This document shows positions 47,885-63,937 of a stretch of 64,000 bases of DNA, in pieces. The position numbers were made by a program, and so were the translations under genes. Numbering within the stretch: the first letter of the stretch is position 1; each line of letters starts with the position of its first letter. The stretch is from Beta vulgaris subsp. vulgaris (taxonomy: Eukaryota; Streptophyta; Magnoliopsida; Caryophyllales; Amaranthaceae): NCBI RefSeq assembly GCF_026745355.1, contig NC_079207.1, positions 11,599,625 through 11,663,624 of the forward strand, in the 5' to 3' direction. Under the pieces are notes generated by a model that saw nothing but the letters and a program-made list of their open reading frames with translations, had not been told where the DNA came from and ran no database searches.

Positions 47885-49740
47885 ATCCCCAAAATTTCCC
47901 CAACATTTTACCATATGTGATTGTGATTGCAGGACTACTAGCCTTCAAAGCCTCCAAATACCCACCAACTTTCTGATAATGTTCATGCATTGACCCATGG
48001 AGAAGCTTATGAGCTGCATACTTAGTTTTGTAGGCAAAGTCTTTTTTCACAACCACCTTGAATGCCCTTCTAACAGTTTCCATGATTTCTTTGGCAGGTC
48101 AGTGAAGTGTAGCTTTGAAAACCTCAAGAAATTGCCTTGCCGCCCAAGTTGACTTAAGTTGCCTATTTTTTCATATTTCTATGACACAGCTCTTTTCCCC
48201 ACTAGGGTAGCTCTCCTAGAGTCCCATGAAGCATACAAATAAAAGGAACACCCTTCAGTACACTTAACACCTAATATCTGCTGTCTAGATTTGTCACTGA
48301 TTACAATGCTCACATTTCTCCCCTGTAAGATCCCATATTTAGCAACAACTTGTTTGAATGAGTCCCTGTTGGCAAATCTTTGTCCAACTTTCCATTTGAA
48401 CACACTAAAGTCAGTGTTCTCACTCACTAGTATGCCTGATTCTTCTTCTCCCACCTGCTCTTCATCTCCACTCTCAGGTGGGGTGTGAATCTCTTCATCA
48501 CTGTCCTCATAAATGCTATTATATCATCAACATTTTATCCCTCTTCCCTAGCAGGTTCCTAGCATTACATACCACTACCAACAAGCTTTCCTTCAGTTGT
48601 CTCCCTTTGCAACTGTTGAGCTAATTCAACAAATTTAAGATTTGCAGCCTTCACTCTATCCCTAGCTGTCCAATATTCATCATCACTATTATCTGATTCA
48701 AAGTTTGCAGACTGAAGCTCAAGAATTTCACCCTCTAGCTCAAGATCATCCTCCAATTGTACATCCTGCTCTTCTAAATTATCATCCTCTTCATCAAAAT
48801 CAGTCAACTCGTCGTCATCATCAATACTTTTCTCCCCACCAACTGATCTAGATTTGTGCTTCCCTAGATTGTCTAGCTCAAAATTAGGATCATCAGAATC
48901 ACTTCCATCACTGAAATCACTGATTAACTCATCCCAGGTCAATGGATATTCAGACCTAGGATCTACCCATTCATATGCATCTAGGAAAGAAGTTCTTGTG
49001 CTGTGAGGATGGGTTTTTTGTGAATCAGATTTACTTTTAGATTTGTCTATATGTGGAACTGGATTAACCTTAGGAGGATTTGTCTTTGAAAGGTTTTAGA
49101 TACAGCAGGAGTTTTGGCTTTAGGTACTGTTTTGGAGGTCTTGTCTGTGAAAGGGTGTTAGAAACATGAATTTTAGCTTTAGGAGGAGGTTTAGCTGTAG
49201 GAGGTACTGTTTTGGTTGCTGGGGTGGTTTTAAGAGGGGAGTTATTGAGCTGTTGTGAGGTACTGTTGTCCAACAAAGGATTTGATTTGCTTTTATTGAC
49301 TGAACTAAGGTTTGAGTGTGTGGATGATGTGGCAACATCTTTTTTGTGGGACCAATGTTTTGTGGGTCCCTCCTTGGTTTCAGCTTTTCCCTATACCCCA
49401 AACCAAGTACAACATCTGTTGGATTCTTCTGTAAATTAGGCAACTTATCTCCATGTAACACATATATTTCTACAGACCCATTGTTCATTACCACTTTACC
49501 CAACTCCACAACATCTTTATCTTCCACAATCCTCACAAGACCATTGACCAACCTTCTACCTGAGACCAAATAATATAGTGCTCCCACTTTCTCATAATCC
49601 CCACACTTCTTAGCTAGCTCAAGTAAGTCCCACCAACAAACTAAATTAGGGTATGTATCAAAAGTCCTACCTTTCCCTCCCTCATACACTAAGTCTCCAT
49701 TAGCTTCATTCTTAAAAACTGGTGGAACATCAAGGTAATA
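47885..49740 (-). pseudogene. MuDR-type transposase, N-terminal half only
   Basis: Pieces on the minus strand follow the plant MULE transposase order. A PB1-like N-terminal domain lies at 49740-49390 (GALYYLVSGRRLVNGL, then NGSVEIYVLHG). A Lys/Pro-rich linker with a frameshift near 49250 follows. A strongly acidic segment at 48942-48565 contains DELISDFSDGSDSDD. The MuDR zinc-binding-like domain is at 48454-48230 (VGQRFANRDSFKQVV, CTEGCSFYLYASWDSRR). The helical DNA-binding segment is at 48160-47930 (YAAHKLLHGSMHEHYQKVGG). It ends abruptly at about 47,935, before any DDE catalytic domain. Several single-base frame changes interrupt it. Confidence 0.85.
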
Positions 49741-50764
49741 CCGGTAGCTATTCTAACCTACCAAAGTCAGGAAAAAAATAAAGAAGCAAAAAAAGAACAC
49801 AAAAAACATCACAAAATAAAAACCAACAATTTCAAAACAAGGGAAAAAACGCAGCTTTAACTGGGTATTAGCCCTTAATTTGAAAACCCACAAATCGATC
49901 TCCAACATATCATTCTAGGCAATTTCAGTCATCAAACAATTCGCATCTTCAGAAAACTAGGGTTTAGTCTTAAATTTCAATTTTTTACAAAATTGAAGAA
50001 TATTATATATGGGGTTACAAAATTACCGGAAAATATGATTTTTGAGTTCGAAATTGAACTCCCTTTCTTCAGTTACTCCAGCTTTCACTTCACCAATGTC
50101 GCTATGTAATTCACTTCAATTGAAGGTGCAAAAATGGAAGAACTCCCGCCAATTTCACTCTGATAGAGATAGAAGAGAGAGAAGAGTTTGAGATCTGACT
50201 ATGATGGTTGAGCATTTTGGGAGGGAAATTAAAACCCAAGAGTCAACATTGCAAATGTTACATTTTCTCCGGTTTCCACTCACTTAGGTGCATTAAAAAT
50301 TAAAAAAGTCAAAGGTTAGATTATTAAATAATAATTTAAAGGTAAGATTATTTTGAGCGAATGACCAAAAAATTGAATTATTAGAATCAATTTTTCCAAT
50401 TATATTTTTGACAACAGCATATATATTCAATGAAAAAAATTAGAGCTTAAGGTAACCACAGCAAACTTAGGCAATACTTAATAATTCCATAATTACATAG
50501 ATTAAGCTAAGCAAGAAAAACTGCATTACTCTCAATATTGCTAACACCAACAACTATACATTACAAAGACGGACAAGGGATCCACTACCAGGAAAAGTTG
50601 ATGGACCTAAGAAACATTTTAAAACAGAAATAATGAAGACAGAAAAAAAGGGGCAAGACCACCACAAAGCTAAAATTTCATTAATGGGTGCTGCCTTTCC
50701 AGTCACTAATGCGAAAACACAACAGCAATAAGCACAAATTAACAACTTCCAGATCAACGTCTCT

Positions 50765-50770
50765 TTTATT
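50765..50770 (-). promoter_or_regulatory. AATAAA polyadenylation signal candidate for MIPS
   Basis: AATAAA on the minus strand, 85 bases after the MIPS stop codon. Confidence 0.45.
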
Positions 50771-50854
50771 TGCGAAGCGCCCTTTGGGGGATGTGGCTGT
50801 GGCTGTGGCTGTGGCGGCTGCTGCTGCTGCTGTGCTGCTTGTGTAGATGCTACT

Positions 50855-55657
<4,803 letters not shown>

Positions 55658-55905
55658 TTTTAGATTTTTCTTACAAAAATTTCAATTGAAAAAACCGTGA
55701 ATTTAGGATCTGTTTTATTTTTGTTTTCTGGGAGAGAAAAACAGAGAGAGAGAAAGAGGAAGAAGAAGAGTGAGGAAATGAGAGTCCTAGAAGAACTAGA
55801 AAGCTCTAATTTGGGAACCTCTTTGCCTTTTTCTTACTTTTCTCTCTCTTATGAATTATGAGTTAGAAGTTGAGAATGGTGACTCAAATGTTTTTCTTGG
55901 CTTCG

Positions 55906-55913
55906 TATATATA
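55906..55913 (-). promoter_or_regulatory. TATA box of MIPS
   Basis: TATATATA about 250 bases upstream of the start codon. The sequence between is CT-rich on the coding strand (55735-55780), as in many plant 5' leaders. Confidence 0.6.
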
Positions 55914-56225
55914 GACCCACGAGTTCACTTTCATGTGTGTCCACTTGGACGTTTTTGTGGCTATGATCATCACTCTTTTCACACTTTTTCTTTTTTTTTT
56001 TTTTTGCTTTTCAAAAAGGAAATTAATCCATTTTTTAATTTATTTATAAAAGTCCCTTCAAAAGTAATTTAATAAAGACAAATAGGTAATATTAAAATGA
56101 TAATAACAATATATTTCCAATTCAGTTGTATAACATTCTCATTTTCATACCATTCTATGTAGTATTGTACCTTGATAATTTCAACCAAAATCAAGCATAT
56201 TAGTTTGGTTCGTATTTGATTTAAT
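55914..56225. other. MIPS upstream region
   Basis: Contains the promoter-proximal sequence. An ACGT core at 55939-55942 and CATGTG at 55933-ish are possible regulatory words. No gene. Confidence 0.35.
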
Positions 56226-56395
56226 AGTAAGGAGAACATCCTGTTAATCTCAAGGTTGAGGGTTCAATTTCCACTAGAGTCACTTTGAGGGTATGGAATA
56301 GGAATTTCTCTTACTCTTCCCCTTTACTCTCAAGTGTCTGGCCCATTAAAACCCGAGCAGGGTCCATGCCACTTCTTCTTACCAAAAAAAAAAAA
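56226..56395 (+). mobile_element. tRNA-derived SINE with poly(A)
   Basis: A box-B-like GAGGGTTCAATTTCC lies near the start, followed by a body with TTTCTCTTACTCTTCCCC and an A12 tail at 56384-56395. A related fragment is at 17699. Confidence 0.65.
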
Positions 56396-57484
56396 TTTGG
56401 TTCTACGTAAAATATTGTTACGGATGTTTGGGGATTTAGAAATGACCTCATGCGGACTCAATCTCATAAAATTTAGAATTTCTATATTAAACATGATGGC
56501 CAAGTGGTGATTTGAATCTTTAAAGCCTTTTAATCTTATCCTTGGATAAGATTAAAGGCCTTGGATTATGCAAATCGTCATTGATAATTTCAAATTTATG
56601 TTTGCTGAATTTTCTTTTTACTCTATAGCTTATATTTTTTGAAAAACTCAATAGAGTAGCACATTACTACTACCTCTCGAAAAAGAGTCATACTATTTCC
56701 ACTACGAAAGTTTATTTACTTTGTTGTTGGTTGGTCTTGATTCGTTAAGTTACTATCTTGAAAGAAGAGTGACCTAACTTCTATTTGTACCTATTTCTTT
56801 GAAAAAATCAACCAAAATCCCCTTAAATCGTTTATTTACATGGTAAGGAAAAAGACCATGTCTAGACTTTAACATGCACGACTTTCTTATTTAACATTTG
56901 CAGGTAAGATACTTGAGAGCAGGGGCAAAGATAAAAGGAATCCTTATCCCCTAGTACTGCAGTTGGGAGGATTCGACAATCGACCTTAAGATTACAAGGC
57001 AAATCCTCAATCAACTACACCAACCAATATTAGACAATCCCCATTAAATCTAGTTGATAGCAATATAGTATTTCTTTTGGTAATTTTTTCATGTAAAAAA
57101 AAAACAAAACACAAACCAAACGCAATGGTGATTTCTTTCTAGTATAGCCTATACAGACTTGGCTATCCATGTGGATTGTGGAGTATTTCCTCGGTTTCAC
57201 ATAAATTATTTACTTTTCTTTTTGGGTACACATTTTACAAAAATTACTAACATCGATTTTCTATTTTGAGAGACGAGGTAGTAGGTACATCAATAATTTT
57301 TGTTTTATTATCCACATCTCATTACTTCATACTCCATCCGTTTCTTTTTAATCTACACACTTTTCTTTTTAGTCTTTTTCTTTTTAATCTACACATTGTT
57401 GCTTTTTCTATTATTGGTAACATATCATATCTACTTTCTCCTCTTTTTCCACCCATGTCATTCACTTTTTAATATTTTAACCTA
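56396..57484. other. intergenic, nothing recognised
   Basis: AT-rich. Isolated half-ends of Stowaway type (near 57330) are visible without partners. Confidence 0.4.
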
Positions 57485-57800
57485 CTTCCTCCGTTTCAAA
57501 ATAGATGGTACATTGTGATTAAAATGGACTCCTAGGCAAAATTTCATAAGTATGTTTAAGTAGTATAAAGGGAGGTAGATTAATTCTAGTGGTCCCATGT
57601 GAAGAGGAGGGAGAAAGAAAAAGTTGGGGACCACATGTATTAATTAAGTAAAATGGTAAAAGTGTAAGGCAAAAGTTACTCAATAAGGAAAAAAAAACAA
57701 TGTATCATCTATTTTGAAACACCCATAAATAGACAATGTATCATCTATTTTGAAACACCCATAAATAGACAATGTATCATCTATTTTGAACCGGAGGAAG
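57485..57800. mobile_element. Stowaway MITE with triplicated right end
   Basis: The left end CTTCCTCCGTTTCAAAATAG is matched by a right end ACCGGAGGAAG, with TA on both sides. The right subterminal block ACAATGTATCATCTATTTTG occurs three times at an exact 36-bp period (57697, 57733, 57769). Confidence 0.88.
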
Positions 57801-58227
57801 TACTTTTTTTGTTTCTCTCTCTCACTTTTCAGTTTCTCTCTCCACCTTTTCAGTTTCTCTTTCATACTTTTGCACTTCCTCCTTGGTTCTCTCTCAAAAT
57901 AAAATGAGTAAATTAAAATTAAACGGAAGGAGTAGTTGTTTCTCTCTCCTTAACTCCAGATTTTTTATTTCTCCCACCAACTTCTTCCAATTTCTTTGCT
58001 TCTTGTTATAAGACAATTCAGTAAATTTTTCATAAACGCAGAGATTAGGAGGTAATTCGTTTTGGACTTTTGCCATTGTGAAACTATTGGGTCAGATCGT
58101 CTGACCCAATGTGTTTGGTCGGACGGGCTGAGCCCAAAATATTCACAAAAGAAATTAGAGATTCTGAAATTCCTTCAATGTCGGTTCTCCCAAGTCCCAA
58201 CAATCAGCTTCATCCCAAAGTCCTTCA

Positions 58228-58476
58228 ATGTCCACCAAACTATTGAAATCCACAAAAACCATCCTTCTCTCTCCTCGCTTCCTTCGCGTCATTTTGTTCT
58301 CGACCCACAATGAAAAACCCTTTAGTTCCATTGACCCACCTCTTCCAAAGAAACTCTCATTCAAACTCAGTGCTCATGGCCGCACGTGGGACGATCCTTA
58401 CTATGGGATGTCTAACATCAACGACCTAGATTTCATCTCTTATCTCCATCGAGAAAACTATATACTTTCATTTAGA
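58228..58476 (+). pseudogene. captured first exon of a prolyl-oligopeptidase-like gene
   Basis: An ATG opens about 80 codons. A Ser/Arg-rich, hydrophobic N-terminus resembling an organelle-targeting peptide (SPRFLRVILFST) is followed by KLSFKLSAHGRTWDDPYYGM and NDLDFISYLHREN. The HGRTW-DPY-WM...YLxxEN pattern is that of the start of plant oligopeptidase B/protease 2-like proteins; the usual Trp of WM is Gly here. It stops where tandem repeats begin, with no catalytic domain. Confidence 0.55.
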
Positions 58477-58565
58477 GGTAACTTAATTACTTTCATTTAG
58501 AGGTAAGTTACTTTCATTTAGAGGTAAATTACTTTCATTTAGAGGTAAGTTACTTTCATTTAGAG
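58470..58565. repeat. 20-bp tandem repeat
   Basis: About five copies of TTACTTTCATTTAGAGGTAA with small variations. Confidence 0.9.
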
Positions 58566-58569
58566 GTAA

Positions 58570-58710
58570 GTTACATCCAACTGAAAAAAATTTAAAACCA
58601 ACTGAACAAAAATTGCAACCAACTGAAAAAAATTTGAAACCAACTGAAAAAAAAATTGAAACCAACTGAATTTTTTTTGAAACCAACTGAAAAAAAATTG
58701 AAACCAACTA
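58570..58710. repeat. tandem repeat of about 22 bp
   Basis: Units of the type CCAACTGAAAAAAATTTGAAA, six or more copies. It also creates a Phe-rich ORF on the minus strand. Confidence 0.88.
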
Positions 58711-58755
58711 AAAATCGTCCGACCAAAGATTATGGTCGGACGGTCTGACACAATA

Positions 58756-59956
58756 CCTTCTCTTTGCCATTTGAGTTTTTTTAGGTGTTTGTCTCAAGAT
58801 TTTTCTTTTAAGTATTGTTCAAGCAGACTCTCAAATTAGGCTTGTTCAAGTATTCCTTTGAATTTTTTATTATCTTTCCCACCCTTTTTATAGTAATATA
58901 TTATTGTTGTTACTGTTTTTATTGTTATTATTATTATTAGTATAAATGTATAAAATCAGATATAGAGAGTACTTGGTCAAGAATAAGTGCTTGGCCAACT
59001 TGAAAAAACTCCCTATTTCTTTTTTTCTTTTGGTTCTTTTCATTAGAACCCACCCTTGTTTTCAATGAATATATTCTATCTTTATGAGCCTGATTTACAA
59101 ATATCTTACTTCGATTTTTCAACCTGTAACTTGATGATTCTTTCCCAAAATAAGCTAATAAACATATAACGTGAAGTATAAACTAAATAGGATTAAGTCT
59201 TTCCTAAGCTAATTTATCCCCTTTTAAGTACTATCTTCATATTGTTTTGTGTTTCATACTAATAGTTTTGTTCAATTTATTATCAGTCCGTATAAGAAAA
59301 AATAAATTCAAATAAACAAAAATAAGTGGTAAAAAACATACCCATATTGAAATAAACCCAACATCTTTTAGCAAGGTTTTGGAAGAACTTAAACAATCAT
59401 ATGCTTAGAAAATTTTAAGTTTTTAATACCTACTACATTTTAAGTCATATATACTGTAAGTTGATTTATATTTCTTCCCCTATAAAAAATGCAAAATTTG
59501 CATTTTTAGAGTCAAATTTTACAAAATTTGACTATAAATTTTCACCATTATATAAAATAATATGGTCATGTGAGATTTTTAAATTCATGTTAATGTGTAA
59601 TTTCAACAAATAATTTTTTGATATTTTTTTTATCAATACATACTAAAGATATTCATGGTCAAAGACTCCAATTTGTGCATTGAAGACTGTGAAAACTCAA
59701 GTGTTGCGTTATTTTTGGCATGGAGAAAGGATATAACTTACACCGCCAAAGTCCCACGAAATAACGTAAAATACATATCTTCATATAACATTATATAGTG
59801 AAATAAACATGAAATGAGGTAGGCTCAAGTGGTGAATTTTTCCATCTTCCCTAACAAAGTCTAGATTTTAATTCCTACCTCAAACATTAATCTGGGTGGG
59901 TTATATGTGAGTTGTCTGATTTTAACGGACTTCTAAGTTAGGACTTTGTGTGAAGT
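58756..59956. other. intergenic, nothing recognised
   Basis: AT-rich. A short AAAATGCAAAATTTGCATTTTT palindromic word lies near 59486. Confidence 0.4.
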
Positions 59957-60605
59957 AGTGATGGCCACTAGTGCGGGCTGGGCGGGCCGGACCATGGGTC
60001 GTAGTGGGCTGGCTGAGATTTCATGGCCCAGGTTTGGACCGTGAAACTCATGGGTTGGACGGGCTGGTCCGCAGGCTGAAAAATCTTGGCCCACATCGGT
60101 CTGTTACCGGTTTTCACGTTTCGTGAGGCGGTTTTGATGGATTGTGGGTCTAGTGGGCTGGGTCGGGCTGGCATAAGAACTTTTTTTGGAATTATACAAT
60201 CGTTTAAATTATTCATTATTGTTACAGAAAATCTTTAAAATGAATTAAAATATATATACATTATTAATATTAATGAATAATTTCATTATTTTTAAATTTG
60301 ATTGAATGATAATATATGCAATTTGATATAAATATATACAATTTGATTAAAATATACACATTTTGGTTCAATATTTACTTGGATTGGGCTGGTCCGGCTC
60401 ACGGATCGGGGTGGACCAGTTTTGTGGTCTGGGATGGGCGGTTTTAGTAGCGGGCTTTAGTGGGTTGGGCTCAAGAAATCTAGCCCACAACCCTCCCACC
60501 AATTTCACGGTTCGAGTTGAGCTGGACAGTGTTTTTTGCTTGCCCGGCCCACACGGCCCACGAGATGTGTTGGGCTAGATTGATATGCACTATCAACCAT
60601 CTCTA
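59957..60605. mobile_element. hAT element of the GGGCTGG-rich family
   Basis: Starts TAGTGATGGCCACTAGTG and ends CACTATCAACCATCTCTA, with the exact 8-bp duplication GTGTGAAG (59949-59956 and 60606-60613). The two GC-rich ends are separated by an AT-rich middle. Same family as 30742-31153. Confidence 0.9.
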
Positions 60606-61027
60606 GTGTGAAGAGATCCTAGATGATTTCTTCTCACCTTTAAACATCTACTATAAAATTGTCTTACTATAACCTCCTTCAGTATCAATGGCGCGTAACA
60701 TCACGTCCTAACATAAGTACATAACCAAGTAAGCAAGTATACGTGAAACTCAACCAACCACCTGTGCAAAATAACACCAAAAATAAAAAGAAGTTGACAG
60801 TCATTCAGAGTTCACAGTTCACACTCGCTCTTTCTTCATCTTATAATTTGACGCTTGTTGTCTTGATGTCCTCAATCAATTTTAACTACGCATTACTAGC
60901 TTTCTTTGGGCCTACAGCCCTTTCGGGAGCTACTCTGAGGCTGACTGAGAGCCTAATTAGTAATTACAAAACAAAGTGAAAACAGCAAGTTTTGCTTTCT
61001 CTTTGATTCTTTACATAAAAAAAAAAA
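60606..61027. other. intergenic, no supported gene
   Basis: A 78-codon ORF at 60743-60979 is not recognised. Confidence 0.35.
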
Positions 61028-61612
61028 AAAAACTAATATGAACTCGGTACACACTAACTTAGTATACACCTTATCCATTTCACGTGAGTTTTAATGATTA
61101 CAACCTTTTGTTTTTACCGCGTTCAGTGTTGCATGTTAGTGTATTTTAAAATGATATAATTTATTAAAAAAATCATAGTATTTTGCTGAGTTTTTTGGCA
61201 TGATAGTGTTGCATGTTATAGTGTATATTGACATGATATAGTGTATTTTGAAATGATATAGTGTATTTTGACATGATAGTGTTTTGCTGTGTTTTTTGAC
61301 ATGATAGTGTTGCATGATATATTGTGTTTTGACATAATATAGTGTATTTTGAAATGTTATAGTGTAGTTTATTTGTATATCACACAAAATTATTATAATC
61401 GATCGTTATAATGTTTGACATAATAGTGTATTTTGACATGATATAGTGTATTTTAAAATGATATAGTGTATGTTTGTTCTGAACAACTGTTTTTGTTAAA
61501 ATTTTAGGGCGAGAGAATCTTATCGGATTTTGGAAAGCGGGAGTGACTAGTTTGTAGTGGGGCACGTGTCTAGGCCTGGTCCACGCTATTTTTAATGTGA
61601 ACCGGGTCCACA
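61028..61612. mobile_element. small deletion derivative of the FAR1-type MULE
   Basis: The left end TGAACTCGGTACACACTAAC and the right end GTGAACCGGGTCCACA match the 40.3-45.6 kb element in inverted orientation to each other. The interior is mostly GATATAGTGTATTTTGACAT tandem repeats (61140-61470). No gene. Confidence 0.65.
61140..61470. repeat. ATGATATAGTGTATTTTGA tandem repeats
   Basis: More than ten degenerate 18-20 bp units. The same word fills 42318-42680 and 44730-45010. Confidence 0.85.
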
Positions 61613-62545
61613 CAAGACGGATTGTTCTTTACAATAGTTACATCTCGTAAATTAGGATGCCATTTTGGGAAAAAAAACGACATGCGTGTGGTTCTACACG
61701 TTAGTTCCTGATCCCTTGCGCCTTTCCAGATGCTCCTCCTTCTGTAACATTTCGCGCGTTGTACATAACTCGTGATTAGGGTTTGGCCATTTGGGGTGAG
61801 AATGAGAAAAAACACTATTAGCTAGCGATAAGCCTGATTATCACTATATATTAGGTAAAATCTTGTAATTCCAGTATATTACCACATACAAACATGTATT
61901 AATTTGTCAATAACAAGTCTCAAATTAAACACATAAATAGGGGTTGAGTGTCTTAAACACACAAATTAAATAGGAATTTCGCATTAAAGTTATGATGTAT
62001 AGCGAACAACACATGTAGTTTCCCACATTGATAAAAAAGAGAGATGTATTTATTTTATATTTTAAAGGGGTTATTCCCCTTATTGCCATATGGTTTTAAA
62101 GGGAACCTCCTTTGTCTTGTCAAGTGGACTTCCTTGTGATGGGTGCGGCACAGGCCCATATTTCACAGATTCTTACAAATATCCAGTTGCACCTTTCTAA
62201 GGAAAAAAGCTTGCGAAACACGATAATTATTCATTCAATTTTTCCTTTTTGATAGAGATCAAAGTTGTAGTTTTTGACAAAAAAAAAGATTTAACACACA
62301 CAAACAAAGATTGATTTATAAATAAAAAAAATCTCAAACACATAAATGGGGATTAATTTATAAATAAAGCTTCTTTAATACACAAACAGGAAATTATAAA
62401 TTACAAGATTGTCCATGATAGTGGTCAAGCTAATAGTGTTTTACCACTCGTCTGGGGGTACTTTGAATTCTCTTATAGAAGTATTAAGCGAGTGATGAAT
62501 AATTTATATATGCTCAATTTTTGATATACAAAAAAAGAATAATAC

Positions 62546-62580
<35 letters not shown>

Positions 62581-63937
62581 CTAGCCAAAAGCTCGATAAA
62601 TTTTGTAACATCTGATCCATACGAAGTCGAATTTATCGTCACCAATGTACATCTAGGGCCAACAAATGTTTTTAGTAACCGACACAAGTTATTCCGTCGT
62701 ATTTTGTCTTCACTCATGCGTATCTAGTGAAATTTCCCATGAGGTCACCCATTCTGGCTACTCCTAGCCAAACACGCTTAACTCTGAAGTAACATAGGAA
62801 ATGAACTATCGAAAAGAAAGACACATCTTGTTGGAATGAGTAACCAGCTAAATCCCTTTAAAACAATCATAAAAGATATTACAAATTTAATTGGAACTTT
62901 GGATCTCTGCAAAACTTATAGTGTGCCTTTTCATCTTTAAAGATCTTCATACTTTTTTATTTAAAGTCGTTCCAAAATACCTTTTACTAATTTATTATAT
63001 TTGGTAAAGATTTACTCCTTTTTACTTTACCCTACTTGTTGAAATCAACAATTCCACACATGTTCCACAACAGCATTTGCTCTCCATTCAAATAAACAAA
63101 AAAAAATCTATATTCACACTCTTTGCCTTAGTTTTTGTTGCCACAACAAATATGAAGATAATTTGAGAATTCTCAAATCTGTGTAACAATTTGATTTTTC
63201 TAATACATATTCAGATTGAAACTCTAGTAAACAATGGAATAGTAAATGGAGATAATTGTCTAGCTATTATGTTCATTCTCATGCAAACAAATACTTTTTG
63301 TTTAATATTTTATCCATTTCATAATAGTTGCAACCTTCTAACTTTTTCCGACTATTCATGTACTTTGCACCGAAATTTTGTGACTAATGTATGATTAAAA
63401 CTTTAGCATGCAAGATATTAATTATTGGATTTACCTTAACATCTATTTACAAGATTTCAACTTTTTATGATTTTGAAAATTTATATAATTAGAGATACTA
63501 ATATCAAAGTTGTGTATTGGCAAGAGTGAAAGTCAAAACGTTATACTATAAAAAAACGCAGATAAGTATACAATTATGTAGATACGCAGTTACGCACGCT
63601 AATGCATGAATGTTGAATAGAAAACCTATATTGTTACTCCTTTTATTTGTTAACAGATGCAATACTTTTACGTCCATGATCCCCAATTCATTACTCATAT
63701 ACTTGGTCATATATAACTTTAGCTATGTGATCGTCAAACTTCTAAAAAGTCAATATATTGAAAATGTACATCAAACAAATCTAACATCATACGATGTTAG
63801 GTTTACACAACATTAAAAGAAATACAATTAAACTTTGTAAACTTCGACCATAAATGAACTTCTCGTATTTGTTTAAAAACAGAGAATATGTATGATGCTC
63901 AATAATATTCCAATTATAAGGCAACTCAATCACCGTC
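61613..63937. other. AT-rich intergenic region
   Basis: No gene that I can support. A (TA)n run lies at 62548-62578. Confidence 0.45.
62548..62578. repeat. (TA)n microsatellite
   Basis: About fifteen TA dinucleotides. Confidence 0.95.

Larger units (their letters stand above)
45777..50397. mobile_element. MuDR-type MULE with 9-bp target duplication
   Basis: Inverted terminal repeats of about 115 bp (45777-45892 and 50283-50397) start GGAAAAATTGATTCTAATAA. They are flanked by the exact 9-bp duplication AATTATATT (45768-45776 and 50398-50406), the hallmark of Mutator-like insertion. Inside are a plus-strand GRF zinc-finger ORF at the left, a minus-strand transposase N-terminal half at the right, and a CACTA element at 46216-47794. 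The catalytic half of the transposase is absent, so this is a deletion derivative. Confidence 0.93.
58080..58755. mobile_element. TIR element carrying a host gene fragment (Pack-MULE-like)
   Basis: Imperfect inverted ends of about 42 bp: TATTGGGTCAGATCGTCTGA at the left against the complement of TCGGACGGTCTGACACAATA at the right. Both contain a second TTTGGTCGGACG word. Inside are a gene fragment (58228-58470) and two tandem-repeat tracts. No transposase, and no clean target duplication. Confidence 0.6.

Noticed and set aside
48565..48942. Acidic 125-codon ORF as an independent nuclear protein
   Set aside because: It is the acidic linker of the MuDR-type transposase, in order with its flanking domains.
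58470..58710. Regular repeats resembling a CRISPR array
   Set aside because: Units are head-to-tail without unique spacers, and the window is eukaryotic.
61136..61387. 83-codon minus-strand ORF rich in Tyr, His and Ile
   Set aside because: Translation of the GATATAGTGTATTTT tandem repeat.
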